The notes beneath the pieces were generated by a model. It worked only from the letters and a program-made list of their open reading frames with translations. It searched no databases and was not told the DNA's origin. From Scatosoma sp045660265 (GTDB lineage Bacteria > Bacillota > Clostridia > Christensenellales > Borkfalkiaceae), in assembly GCA_045660265.1 (NCBI GenBank), contig JAZRDM010000061.1, forward strand, positions 33,241-97,240: a stretch of 64,000 bases of DNA. Direction: 5' to 3'. The position numbers were made by a program, and so were the translations under genes. Every line of letters begins with the position of its first letter. Position 1 is the stretch's first letter. Positions 16,901 through 24,904 of the stretch are shown piece after piece.

Positions 16901-17882
16901 AAAAATTGATTGCGCCGTCTCTAAGTTCTTCACCATTCAATTTCAAACCATGACCGTAAGGATTAGGCGTTGCCGACCAATCTTCTATCCCAATGGGGTT
17001 ATCGAGAGGGAAATAGAAACCGCCTGCTCTTGCCGTGAAATTGCCTTCGTTCATAGGAACAATTTTACTAACAATGGTATCGTACCCTTCAAGCAATCTC
17101 CAAAATTCACCAGTCCAAATAAAATAGCAATCTGCAATTGCGTAATATGTAGTTCCGTCCGTATAAAGACCGTTCAAGTGAACAACGTCCACGATTGCGT
17201 CGTCAATTTTAGCGTTAAACGTAATACCGCCGTTTTCGATTAAAACAGACTCAACTCTATTGTTTGCGTCTTCACCGTTAAGGCGAACACCAAAACCGCC
17301 GACATACGTCAATTGCGTTCCGTTGCCAGCAAGCGTATTGTCTTCGCTCTCTATACAAAGGGTATTTGCGTTACCGGTACCGTTTGCCTTAATGTTATCA
17401 AAGGAAAGCGCAGCGCATTGCTCCCAAGCAGTACCGTTCCATTTTAAACCACAATTATTGAAGTAAAACTCCGTATCCGTGTTCTTGTTATAAAACGTAC
17501 CGTCGATAATCAATACGTCGCCGACGTTTACACTTGCATTTAACTCAATGTAAAAGTCGTTAGGGAATTTTACTACAGCGTTCAACAATACGTCGCCGTT
17601 TAAAATAATACCTAAGCCCGTTCCTTCTTGCACGGTGTATTGATCGCTCCAGTTACCAACCGCTGGCTTACCAACACCGTCGTTGGGATACGCATTTACC
17701 ACGTTCGCATCACCGCCTGTAAAGGTAAGGCTGTTTACCGTGTAAGTATGCTGTGCTGCTTTCGCCAGGATAACACTGTCTTGCAAAGAAGACGTTGTCG
17801 AAACGCCTGCACCGATACCAAGGCAAATTGCCGATACGATACCGCATACCCATAAACTCCATTTCTTAATTTTATTTTGCAT
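13974..17882 (-). CDS. Secreted 1302-aa protein with seven tandem repeats
   Basis: An exported protein with a signal peptide (residues ~1-42, hydrophobic core then a cleavage-like ILAKAAQ). Residues ~45-880 contain seven units of 110-125 residues with the shared pattern G.GL..NG, then ..VGD...I.G.F, and ending in F.W.G..WE. About 890-1020 is a beta-rich, lectin/LamG-like segment (ALDLGWD... to KVDGVVIAS). Then comes a short FIGWLVNGEVYSAGE bacterial-repeat-like unit, and a C-terminal ~220 residues beginning LKDGAAIRLSTTADESGIRF. No sortase motif or catalytic site is visible. AAGGAG precedes the start. Binding of surface or dietary glycans is possible but unproven; the repeat family is not recognised. 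Confidence 0.75.
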   Translation of the reverse strand: MQNKIKKWSLWVCGIVSAICLGIGAGVSTTSSLQDSVILAKAAQHTYTVNSLTFTGGDANVVNAYPNDGVGKPAVGNWSDQYTVQEGTGLGIILNGDVLLNAVVKFPNDFYIELNASVNVGDVLIIDGTFYNKNTDTEFYFNNCGLKWNGTAWEQCAALSFDNIKANGTGNANTLCIESEDNTLAGNGTQLTYVGGFGVRLNGEDANNRVESVLIENGGITFNAKIDDAIVDVVHLNGLYTDGTTYYAIADCYFIWTGEFWRLLEGYDTIVSKIVPMNEGNFTARAGGFYFPLDNPIGIEDWSATPNPYGHGLKLNGEELRDGAINFYFNYAYVKLGTDAKVGDVLTINGLYQHANGYKLLFAPTPALRWNGATWERLSGISYDFDKMIVHERSVSGAEAVANKLYLTRADGGWSPAQSCRDSHICESGLGVLKNGSAVAYTMKSGSDGLLLEFDNVNVGDVIGIGGTFVCESKHERYARYAIKESYFEWTESGWVASAPYYRTEINNDVSISDDGNIAGGFFLNLPSSVGLATWEKSFYRVSGEGLMLNGKATNGVVIKPVNSQLYFDANGISVKKGDMLTVSGMFTCEVGNITSEISFVSPKTFVWNGAKWELDSYTTYNIGSLILHANSSIGDASGDNSVLYLQRADGNDLPLLDWKYTFTYESGVGFTINGQQKTPAGIASTGDGFYWSFNALSVGDEITISGSFICEDQKTRYIINESNFVWEGNKWEAAKYTKHTIQNLQPVAPSTDASSSLARNTMVYLKIDGNINLPVQTWDEVFTLKSGAGLTVNGQPRAISEMKSTPDGLWLSFDGVSAFAEVALDGVFICTELNVSYTIKDSVFMWDGTKWTIVLDEEDLSFADTVTLLDLGWDLDENFATTFNETKDLSGTTYQMSANNTTGSIKLRFGYNSINAGAGCIDIRLRGGAWTGYHFRILNNYVEFVDETSQFKLVNGQDYVIEIGVINLGNNANVYMYIKVDGVVIASKITANTYNSNSVSFYFDNVAETTLTDCDHIKLTDETGETSIVEKGSEYTLAGETSSTFIGWLVNGEVYSAGETIIIGDTDTTITAYAIDFVLKDGAAIRLSTTADESGIRFTPMVNANDWNALASYGVTIKEFGTLIMPNDYLAANQAPNLNDFVVNSTILKIMNTGDGKEGYTEQINDYIVYYGAMKTVKEKNYARDFAGRGYMIVQLPNGELRTLYTPFSSKNVRSVRTVAQAFRADETEAKEGELRYYLLSETRKAIVDAYADSGNYQSGNAVQPASATLSQVEEGYQAAYVINVSAKKYSQTGSVAQRKE

Positions 17883-18435
17883 AAATTCATCTCCTTGAAT
17901 TTAAAAAATGTTACCAGTGTTTCAAATAATATTTTTATAATTTGCACTTAAAACTGCAAATAAGACGCTTTGTAAAAGAAAAACGGCTTATTTTTATTAA
18001 AAATTTATTAAAAAAAATAAAAAATTATCCATTATAAAAATAATTTATATTATCATAATATAAAGATTTTACTTTGTCAATTATTTTTTTTGTGAAATTT
18101 TATTTTTTTCTTAACAATTTTCTCGTTGTCATTTTTTAATTTTATCAACATTAAACCGAATAGGTTTGATTCGCGTTTTTTCTTTTTCTCAATAATTCGG
18201 CTTAACATTAAAACGGCATGATAGTAATTTTACTACCGCATCATTTGCTTTTTTAAATGGATATGCAACTTCTATAAATCGCCTGCTTGCGCCCATGTTG
18301 TTTCGGGAATCGAGTCCGTTCTGAGTCTCCATTTCAAAGCTCTTGCAAAATTGTAAGAGTTTTTACGTTGCAAACAGTTGAATTGTCATAAAAGCTGTGC
18401 TATACTATTTTCAACACACAAAATAGGAGTGCCCT
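17883..18435. promoter_or_regulatory. Divergent AT-rich region with GH115-like gene promoter
   Basis: A 553-bp gap between divergent genes. The right end holds a promoter for the glycosidase: TTGAAT (18378-18383), 17-bp spacer, TATACT (18401-18406), 29 bp before the ATG. A hairpin ctctt-gcaaaattgt-aagag followed by T (about 18341-18363) may end an unrecognised plus-strand transcript. The remainder is A/T-rich with no supported gene. Confidence 0.6.
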
Positions 18436-20394
18436 ATGTTTTTATTCAACGAAGAGCATTGCATCGACTTTTATCTTAAAAACACCAATCCCTACGTCCG
18501 TTTGGCAGTGGAAGACTTGCGCAAGGATTTCTTACTTGTAAGCCATCTTCCCCGCCTGCCTTCGATTATTTCCAACGAAAAGGAAGGCTGTTTGATTATT
18601 GAGGAAAACACGTTGCGCGATGACAATCCACTGGCCAGCGAAGCCTTTTCCATCACCTGCGACGGGGAGAAAATTAAGATTTCCGCCCCCACCTATTTGG
18701 GCACAATGTGGGGAATTTATACCTTCAGTGAAAAGGTGCTTGGCATTTCCCCTTGTTATCTTTTCAATGATTTCCCCATTGAAAAACACCGTTGCTTACA
18801 AATAGAAGATTTGCGCATTGAGGAAGCACCTCAACGGGTAGGCTTCCGCGGTTTCTTTATCAACGACGAGGATTTACTTACCGAGTGGAAGGAGGGCGGC
18901 GGACCTCGCCATATGGATTATCCATTCTACGCCACCACCGTTGCGCCATCCGTTATGGATATGGTTGTGGAAACAGCGTTGCGTTTGAAGATAAATTTAA
19001 TAATCCCCGCTTCCTTTTTGGATATCGACAACCCGCCTGAAAAGGCCCTTGCCGACTGTGTTGCTCGTCGAGGAATTTTCCTCTCCCAACACCATTTAGA
19101 GCCCCTTGGGCTTTCACACTTTACCTACGAAAATTACTGTAAAAAGTTTGGAAAGCAGGGCGAGTATTCCTACATTCACAACAAAGAAACCCTGTTAGAA
19201 GGCTGGAAATACTACGCCGAAAAATGGGCAGGGTACAACAACGTCGTTTGGCAAGTGGGCTTGCGCGGAAAGGCTGACCGCCCCGTTTGGGAAGAGGATA
19301 CCCCTACCGAATCCCAATTAAAAGAGTACGCCGATTACATCAGCAACGCCATGCAAGAGCAAAAGCGCATCGTTTTACAGGCAACGCAGGGAAAGGCAAA
19401 ATACTTTTCCACAACTCTGTGGATGGAGGGCTCAACCCTGATGGAAAAGGGATTACTCGCTTTAGACGAGGATATGATTATCGTATTTTCAGACAACGGA
19501 CCAAACCAAATGTTTGGGAAGGATTACGATAAAGTTCCTCGAAAAAACAACTTACAATACGGCATCTACTACCACGTACAATATTACGACCTTGGCCCCC
19601 ATCTTGCTCCGCAAACGGGGTTGGACAAGCTGTATTATAACATCCAACGCACGCAAAAGAAAGGCGACCACGCCTATTATATCTTAAATGTTTCCAACCT
19701 GCGCGAATTTGTCTTTGAAATCTCCGCCTACGCGAATATGTTGTGGGATTTTAAAGGATTTTCAACGGAGCGCTACTTAGAGAACTATTGTCAAAGTTTT
19801 GGCGGGCAGGCGCAACAAGCAAAGGCGTTTATCTTAGCTTATTTTGACAATCTCCCCACCCTGCCTATAGAAGATTTGCAATACGTACACGCAAACTATT
19901 TCAATTACAACTACGAAGAAGTTGCCCACGGTATCAAAAATTTCATCATCAAAGACGGATTAATTATGGCGCGCGGCAATGGGCTTGCCTATCACTTTAA
20001 GGAAACTCTCCCCAGCCCCATTTTTGAAAAAATGTATACCAAATTGAAAGAAGTTTTACCCATATACGAAGGTTTGGCGAAGGATTTGGAATCGTGGATG
20101 GAAAGCTTATCCAAAGAAGTAAGACAGCACATCCAATGCAAATGGTGGTTGTACACCAAAACCTTGTTGCATGAATATCGTTGGTACGTTTGTCTGTACG
20201 AAGCAAAGAAGTGTTATGACCAAAAAGATTCAGAAACGATGCAAAAATTCCTCCGCGATGCGTGTGAAAGCCTGGAGGAATACCTCTCCGCGCGTACCTG
20301 CGCGGAATATGGAGAGTTTAAAAATTGGTACCGTGGCGAAATAAAAATGAACGTCAAGCAAAAACTTTTCAACACGCGACAATTACTTGAATAA
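18436..20394 (+). CDS. GH115-like glycosidase (alpha-glucuronidase family)
   Basis: A 652-residue protein without a signal peptide, so probably cytoplasmic. Residues ~60-125 form the N-terminal domain common to GH67/GH115 (ISAPTYLGTMWGIYTFSEKVLGI). The barrel follows with GFRGFFINDEDLLTEW, HHLEPLGLSHF, and WQVGLRGKADRPVW, phrases typical of GH115 alpha-glucuronidases, which remove (methyl)glucuronic acid from xylan. GH115 enzymes are usually 800-1000 residues; this one lacks the C-terminal accessory domains. It stands alone between the surface-protein block and the repeat cluster at tRNA-Leu, and shows more G/C-rich codon choices than its neighbours, so it may be acquired cargo. Exact substrate is inferred from family only. 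Confidence 0.72.
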   Translation: MFLFNEEHCIDFYLKNTNPYVRLAVEDLRKDFLLVSHLPRLPSIISNEKEGCLIIEENTLRDDNPLASEAFSITCDGEKIKISAPTYLGTMWGIYTFSEKVLGISPCYLFNDFPIEKHRCLQIEDLRIEEAPQRVGFRGFFINDEDLLTEWKEGGGPRHMDYPFYATTVAPSVMDMVVETALRLKINLIIPASFLDIDNPPEKALADCVARRGIFLSQHHLEPLGLSHFTYENYCKKFGKQGEYSYIHNKETLLEGWKYYAEKWAGYNNVVWQVGLRGKADRPVWEEDTPTESQLKEYADYISNAMQEQKRIVLQATQGKAKYFSTTLWMEGSTLMEKGLLALDEDMIIVFSDNGPNQMFGKDYDKVPRKNNLQYGIYYHVQYYDLGPHLAPQTGLDKLYYNIQRTQKKGDHAYYILNVSNLREFVFEISAYANMLWDFKGFSTERYLENYCQSFGGQAQQAKAFILAYFDNLPTLPIEDLQYVHANYFNYNYEEVAHGIKNFIIKDGLIMARGNGLAYHFKETLPSPIFEKMYTKLKEVLPIYEGLAKDLESWMESLSKEVRQHIQCKWWLYTKTLLHEYRWYVCLYEAKKCYDQKDSETMQKFLRDACESLEEYLSARTCAEYGEFKNWYRGEIKMNVKQKLFNTRQLLE

Positions 20395-20410
20395 TCTCTT
20401 TCCAACAATA

Positions 20411-20640
20411 TAAAAAGGCTATTTATTCCATGGTTCTCTTGACAAAAGAAAAGAGTCTTTCGACGGAATAAACCGCCGTTTTACGTGATTTTTATATAGG
20501 CGAATAAGAACCCGAAAGAGAAAGTAAACGCATACACGGGATATATTAAAGCCCTTATTTTTGATTTTGATATGCGCGTAATAAAACAAAAAACCTAAAC
20601 CGAACACAATGGTTCAATTTAGGTTTAGAGTGGTGCAGTC
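20411..20640. repeat. tRNA-downstream repeat, copy A
   Basis: This stretch is similar to 61905-62220 next to the tmRNA: ggctatttattcca, then ctcttgaca, agagtctttcg, ataaaccgccgtttt, gatttttat, aagccctt, and the aaacctaaa hairpin. Both copies stop where a tRNA- or tmRNA-end copy starts (here gtggtgcagtcg, a worn tRNA-Leu end). Copy B contains an extra ~110 bp. No gene inside. Confidence 0.75.
20591..20626 (-). terminator. Terminator-like hairpin aaacctaaa/tttaggttt (tRNA-Leu side)
   Basis: 9-bp stem aaacctaaa (20591-20599) / tttaggttt (20618-20626) with an inner gaac/gttc pairing. The same hairpin recurs at about 53615 and 62180, each next to a tRNA/tmRNA-end copy. Confidence 0.7.
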
Positions 20641-20680
20641 GTAAGAAGTGAAACGACGGAATAGCGAGCCCGTCGAGCGT

Positions 20681-20815
20681 CCAGGAATTGCGCCTTTAGC
20701 GGCGCCCCTGCCAAACGATTGTCAATCGTTTGTTTTGCCTTCAGTTTAAATGTTATCCAAGTGACGTCAGGCAAAACATTTTGCTCTCGCAAAATGGCTC
20801 CACCCTCAATTCACA
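20681..20815. repeat. tRNA-end mini-element, copy E2a (older copy at tRNA-Leu)
   Basis: Shares the family core: ccaggaattgcgcctttagc, then the aaacgatt-gtc-aatcgttt hairpin, and an attttgc-tctc-gcaaaat hairpin near the end, finishing ccaccctcaatt. The core palindrome ggcgcgcc is reduced to ggcgcc and the terminal repeats are worn (aattg/caatt remain), so it looks older than E2b. A worn tRNA-Leu end (20629-20640) lies 40 bp to its left. Confidence 0.8.
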
Positions 20816-20834
20816 TTAAGGATTCGTAACAAAC

Positions 20835-20868
20835 AAAAATAGGATGTCCCTCCGGACATCCTATTTTT
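20835..20868 (-). terminator. Terminator at the tRNA-Leu end copy
   Basis: Perfect 15-bp stem aaaaataggatgtcc / ggacatcctattttt with loop ctcc, directly abutting the tRNA-Leu 3'-end copy that starts at 20870. Confidence 0.85.
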
Positions 20869-20869
20869 G

Positions 20870-21018
20870 TGGTGCGGTCGACAGGAATTGCGCCTTTAGC
20901 GGCGCGCCCCGCCAAACGATTATCAATCGTTTGTTTTGCCTTTGTAAAAACGGTTTTCTTTGTTTCGTAAGGCAAAACGCTCACTCCCGTTCGCGGCTCC
21001 ACCCTCAATTCCCGTCGA
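20870..21018. repeat. tRNA-end mini-element, copy E2b (at tRNA-Leu)
   Basis: Begins with a 21-bp exact copy of the tRNA-Leu 3' end (20870-20890 equals 21072-21092 apart from the leading base). The element proper (20878-21018) has near-perfect terminal inverted repeats, tcgacaggaattg and caattcccgtcga. Inside are the gcgcc/ggcgc hairpin, the caaacgatt-atc-aatcgtttg hairpin and a spacer. The last hairpin (cgctcactcccgttcgcgg) is diverged. Confidence 0.87.
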
Positions 21019-21036
21019 ATGATCGGTATCATAGCA

Positions 21037-21070
21037 AACAAAAAAGCACCCACAAGGGGTGCTCATTTGT
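21037..21070 (-). terminator. Terminator of tRNA-Leu
   Basis: Stem agcaccc / gggtgct with outer A/T pairing and T-rich flank on the minus strand, just beyond the tRNA CCA end at 21072. Confidence 0.8.
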
Positions 21071-21071
21071 T

Positions 21072-21156
21072 TGGTGCGGTCGACAGGAATTGAACCTGCA
21101 TGGAGTTACCCACAAGATCCTTAGTCTTGCGCGTCTGCCAGTTCCGCCACGACCGC
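21072..21156 (-). tRNA. tRNA-Leu(TAA)
   Basis: On the minus strand the acceptor gcggtcg (21156-21150) pairs with cgaccgc (21082-21076), followed by the discriminator and encoded CCA (21074-21072). The anticodon arm reads aagac-taa-ggatctt, giving anticodon TAA. A variable arm and T-arm (ggttcaattcc) follow. It decodes UUA/UUG. Its 3' end is the target sequence copied into the repeats at 20870 and, worn, at 20629. Confidence 0.95.
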
Positions 21157-21328
21157 ATTAGCGAAAATTATTATAGCTTAATGTTTTTCGTTTGTCAACT
21201 CATTTTATCCGTATTTTTTAAAATTTTTATTTTTTTTTGCGTTTTTCTGTTTTATAACCTTTTTCTTCCGCTTTTGGCGTATATTCTCTCACCCTTTTAC
21301 ACAAAGTAAGCGTATATGGAGGATTTAT

Positions 21329-21874
21329 ATGAAAGCTACTGGTATTGTCAGACGTATCGACGAGCTTGGGCGCGTCGTTATCCCTAAAGAAATTCGCCGC
21401 ACCTTACGCATCAAAGAAGGCGACCCGTTAGAAATTTTTACCGATAGAGATGAATTGATGTTGAAAAAATACTCACCCATTGCTTCGTTAGAACGGTTTA
21501 GTGAAGCTACCGCGCGTTCGTTAAACGATTTAAGCGGTAAACTTGCCGTCATTTGCGACAACGACGAAGTATTATTTGCCTACGGGGAAGGAAAACGCGA
21601 TTTTATTGGACAAAAAATTTCGGACGAAATGGAAAAAGTATTACGCGAACGCAAAAGCCACGTTGCCGCGCTTATCGAAGGCGAACGCATTGTTCCTACT
21701 ATTTATCCAAGTATAGATGGCATCACCGCACAAGCGATTGTGCCTATCGTCTCTAACGGCGATTGTCTTGGCGCGGTTATTTTACTTTCTAAAACGGATG
21801 GAGATAAAATAGATTCGGCTGCCGTTAATTTAACCAAACTTACCGCCGATATTTTAGCAAATCAATTTGAATAA
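21329..21874 (+). CDS. spoVT: Stage V sporulation protein T
   Basis: A 181-residue transcription regulator. Residues 1-50 are an AbrB/SpoVT swapped-hairpin DNA-binding domain (MKATGIVRRIDELGRVVIPKEIRRTL), and 55-181 form a GAF-like C-terminal domain, exactly the layout and length of SpoVT. In Bacillus and Clostridia SpoVT tunes late forespore (sigma-G) genes. A GGAGG site lies 7 nt before ATG. The gene is alone, between tRNA-Leu and a strong hairpin. Its presence is the best evidence that the organism makes endospores. Confidence 0.93.
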   Translation: MKATGIVRRIDELGRVVIPKEIRRTLRIKEGDPLEIFTDRDELMLKKYSPIASLERFSEATARSLNDLSGKLAVICDNDEVLFAYGEGKRDFIGQKISDEMEKVLRERKSHVAALIEGERIVPTIYPSIDGITAQAIVPIVSNGDCLGAVILLSKTDGDKIDSAAVNLTKLTADILANQFE

Positions 21875-21880
21875 GCGTTA

Positions 21881-21924
21881 GGGGCATGTACGCGTTTAGA
21901 AAAATTCAACGCGTACATGCCCCC
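21881..21924 (+). terminator. Strong 16-bp hairpin after spoVT
   Basis: Perfect 16-bp stem ggggcatgtacgcgtt / aacgcgtacatgcccc with an 11-nt A-rich loop, 6 bp after the spoVT stop. A second hairpin (aaaaaaatcgg/ccgattttttt, 21931-21969) follows and serves the converging operon on the minus strand. Confidence 0.75.
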
Positions 21925-21930
21925 TACCAA

Positions 21931-21969
21931 AAAAAAATCGGATACGCCAACCGCATACCCGATTTTTTT
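21931..21969 (-). terminator. Terminator of the fhs-glnS-cvpA-like operon
   Basis: 11-bp stem aaaaaaatcgg / ccgattttttt, T-tailed on both strands, 13 bp after the last gene's stop at 21983. Confidence 0.8.
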
Positions 21970-21982
21970 ATCGATTTTTTGT

Positions 21983-23233
21983 TTAAACAAGATTAAAATA
22001 CGTTTTTAATAACGGCAAAACCCATTCTTCATACAACGTAAACAACCCATTGATTAACGAGGAGTTTTCATTAAACAAATCACCTACGGCAAATACGTTA
22101 TACTGCATCAAGCAATACAAAATAAGCCCGAGTAAGAACACAACCAATGCGCCGATAACGATATGGATAATAGCCGATAAAACGCCGTCGATAAAGCCAA
22201 TTACACCGCCGTCTGCAGAAACGTCTGCAAACTTACCAAGCACCCAGCCGATTATAAAGACAATAATATCCAAAATTAAGCCAAGCGCAATACCTACCAC
22301 TACTTTTCCTAACACCACGGCAATATCCGCAGGAACAATGGGCATTGCTTCTTGCAAGGGTGCAGAAACCAACACAACGAAGTTATCAATAAACGCAAAC
22401 GCCTGTCCTTCCGCCGCCAAAGGCGAAAATACCAAATATACGCCGCCTGCGAACGCTACGAGATAGCCTATACGCAAGAAGATTGCGCGTACACCTTCGA
22501 AAATACCACTCTTATATCCGCTAGAAATACAACCCATCAAAATGGCGATAATTAAGAAATCTACCGCATACGATTGTACGTAGGTAAAGGCGGACATAAT
22601 CCATTCCGTTTCATACGTTACCTTTAACAACGAATCTTTTAAAGGCGTTACGTACCCAACCAAAAGAATGGTGCCCATTACAAACGCAAGAATCACCGCC
22701 GTATTGATTACGCCGAAAATTGCGCCCATCAATCTATTAAAGAAACAAGGCGAGCCTTGAATTTTCATTCCTTCTCTAAGAGATCTAGGGTCGATATGTC
22801 CATCGTCATCCCAATCGTCTTCTTCATATTCTTCGTCGTCGTTACTCATTCCAGCGCCGATAATATATTGTCTTACCGACTCTTCCGCAGGACGCACCGC
22901 TAACGCAAGCAAACCGAATACGATTAACGCAACAAGAATGCAAGCCACCGCCGTAATCGCCGAATGCACCAAGCTTTGTACGGGTGCCGTCAACGTTTCG
23001 GGTAACACGATTGCTTTGATGGGATTTGCGTCCCCCAATAAAAGCTGAATTGTTAAGTATCCCGCACAAGCAACGCCAAGCGTCAAACCGCCGAACCCGA
23101 TTTTACGGAATCCTTTCACGTAACCTGCGATTAGCGAAATAACCAACGCTAACGCGCATATACCAACCAAAATCCAAGGAATCATTCCTTCTATTCCAGC
23201 TTGTTCTGTCATAAGAGAATTTACGTTTAACAT
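21983..23233 (-). CDS. CvpA-like polytopic membrane protein
   Basis: A 416-residue integral membrane protein with about eight predicted helices. Two segments resemble CvpA-family units: the N-terminal half (ALVISLIAGYVKGFRKIGF) and RLMGAIFGVINTAVILAFVMG after the middle loop. Between them lies a strongly acidic loop, residues ~133-150, with DDEEYEEDDWDDDG, probably cytoplasmic. CvpA proteins are usually ~180 residues, so this is a double-length or fused version. It starts 21 bp after glnS ends and shares the fhs-glnS transcript, but that neighbourhood suggests no specific job. The CvpA assignment rests on pattern resemblance only. Confidence 0.6.
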   Translation of the reverse strand: MLNVNSLMTEQAGIEGMIPWILVGICALALVISLIAGYVKGFRKIGFGGLTLGVACAGYLTIQLLLGDANPIKAIVLPETLTAPVQSLVHSAITAVACILVALIVFGLLALAVRPAEESVRQYIIGAGMSNDDEEYEEDDWDDDGHIDPRSLREGMKIQGSPCFFNRLMGAIFGVINTAVILAFVMGTILLVGYVTPLKDSLLKVTYETEWIMSAFTYVQSYAVDFLIIAILMGCISSGYKSGIFEGVRAIFLRIGYLVAFAGGVYLVFSPLAAEGQAFAFIDNFVVLVSAPLQEAMPIVPADIAVVLGKVVVGIALGLILDIIVFIIGWVLGKFADVSADGGVIGFIDGVLSAIIHIVIGALVVFLLGLILYCLMQYNVFAVGDLFNENSSLINGLFTLYEEWVLPLLKTYFNLV

Positions 23234-23254
23234 AGTTTTCTCTCCTTACCAAAA

Positions 23255-24889
23255 TTATTTATTAAAATTATCCTTCAACGAAACGATTTCAGAAAGCACT
23301 AAACCGCCCTTTTCGTCTTTACATTTTTTATAATAGCCAATTCTCATCAATTGGAATTGCTTGCCGTCTTCGCTTTCCGCCAAGTACGGTTCTGCCTTCC
23401 CTTTGAAGATATGTTCGCTATCCAAATTCATACGTTCACCAAAGTCTTGACCGGGATATGCCGCATCATTAAGCAAATATCCGTATTTACGAATTTCTAC
23501 GTCTACACCCGTTGCGCCGTCAACCCATTGAATCGTCCCCTTTACCTTAATACCGCTCGTATCGTTGGAGGAACGGCTTTCGGGTACGTACGAACATTTC
23601 AATTCTGCAACTTCGCCCTTTTCGTCTAATACCACTTCGTCGCAATGAATAATATACGCATTCTTTAAGCGCACGTAGCCGTCTGCCTTTAAGCGTTGAT
23701 ACTTGGGGGGAGGATTCAGCGAGAAATCCGCTTTATCGATATATACCGTGTTAGAGAAAGAAAGCTTTCTCGTGCCAAGTTCGGGCTTTAAGGGGTGCAA
23801 CGAAGTTTCTAATTCTTCCGTTCCTTCATAGTTGGTAATCGTAACTTTTAACGGTTCGACAACCGCCATGGCGCGTTCTGCATTTTCGTTTAAATTATCA
23901 CGGATACAAGCTTCTAAATAAGAAAGCTGACATTCGGAGTTTGCTTTTACAATACCGATTTTTGTACAGAAATCACGAAGAGCCATCGGGGGTACACCGC
24001 GGTTACGAAGACCTGCTACCGTAGGCATACGGGGATCGTCCCAGCCGTGTACGTGGCCTTCTTCCACAAGCTTTTTCAAATAACGCTTAGACATAACCGT
24101 GTTGGTGATAGCAAGACGCGCAAATTCAATTTGGCGGGGCTTAGGTTCAAACCCTAAATTGATGCCTACCCAGTCGTACAAAGGTCTGTGGTCTTCAAAT
24201 TCCAACGTACAAAGGGAATGCGTTACCCCTTGCAAATAGTCGCAAATAGGATGCGCGTAGTCGTACATAGGATAAATACACCACGTATCACCCGTGCGGT
24301 GATGCGTACTGCGCAAAATACGATAGATAACGGGGTCTCGCATGTTCATATTCGGCGACGCCATATCGATTTTTGCACGCAAACACTTACTTCCGTCGGG
24401 ATATTTCCCTGCACGCATTTCGCGGAAGAGTTGCAAGTTTTCTTCTACACTACGGTTTCTGTACGGACTTTCTTTACCGCCTTCCGTAAGCGTACCGCGC
24501 GTCGCGCTGATTTGTTCGGGGCTTAAATCGCAAACAAACGCCTTGCCGTCCATAATCAACTTTTCTGCGTAATTGTAGATGATTTCGAAGAAATCGGACG
24601 CGTAAACTTCCTTTTCCCAGTGATAGCCGATCCATTCGATATCCTTGCGGATTGCGTCCACGAATTCCGTCTTTTCTTTAGACGGATTGGTGTCGTCGAA
24701 GAAAAGATTACACTTCCCTTCATATTTTTCCGCCGTACCGAAATTGACAAGCATACTCTTTACGTGCCCGATATGCAAATAGCCGTTGGGCTCGGGGGGA
24801 AATCTTGTTTGAATTTCCGTATGCTTACCGCTCGTTAAATCGTCGTTGATAATTTGTTCGATAAAATTAGTTGCTTCAATCGTTTTCAT
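23255..24889 (-). CDS. glnS: Glutamine--tRNA ligase
   Basis: A 544-residue class I aminoacyl-tRNA synthetase that charges tRNA-Gln. The HIGH motif is in RFPPEPNGYLHIGHVKS near residue 30, and the KMSKS counterpart is VMSKRYL near 270; the C-terminal half is the beta-barrel anticodon-binding region of GlnRS. Length matches GlnRS of about 550. Many Clostridia instead use GatCAB for Gln-tRNA, so the gene in this lineage is notable but has precedent. It lies 15 bp after fhs in the same operon. Confidence 0.95.
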   Translation of the reverse strand: MKTIEATNFIEQIINDDLTSGKHTEIQTRFPPEPNGYLHIGHVKSMLVNFGTAEKYEGKCNLFFDDTNPSKEKTEFVDAIRKDIEWIGYHWEKEVYASDFFEIIYNYAEKLIMDGKAFVCDLSPEQISATRGTLTEGGKESPYRNRSVEENLQLFREMRAGKYPDGSKCLRAKIDMASPNMNMRDPVIYRILRSTHHRTGDTWCIYPMYDYAHPICDYLQGVTHSLCTLEFEDHRPLYDWVGINLGFEPKPRQIEFARLAITNTVMSKRYLKKLVEEGHVHGWDDPRMPTVAGLRNRGVPPMALRDFCTKIGIVKANSECQLSYLEACIRDNLNENAERAMAVVEPLKVTITNYEGTEELETSLHPLKPELGTRKLSFSNTVYIDKADFSLNPPPKYQRLKADGYVRLKNAYIIHCDEVVLDEKGEVAELKCSYVPESRSSNDTSGIKVKGTIQWVDGATGVDVEIRKYGYLLNDAAYPGQDFGERMNLDSEHIFKGKAEPYLAESEDGKQFQLMRIGYYKKCKDEKGGLVLSEIVSLKDNFNK

Positions 24890-24904
24890 ATTTTCTCTTC
24901 CTTT

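Noticed and set aside
20395..21071. Insertion sequence at tRNA-Leu
   Set aside because: No transposase gene or fragment is present; the repeats are small structured elements whose ends copy the tRNA.
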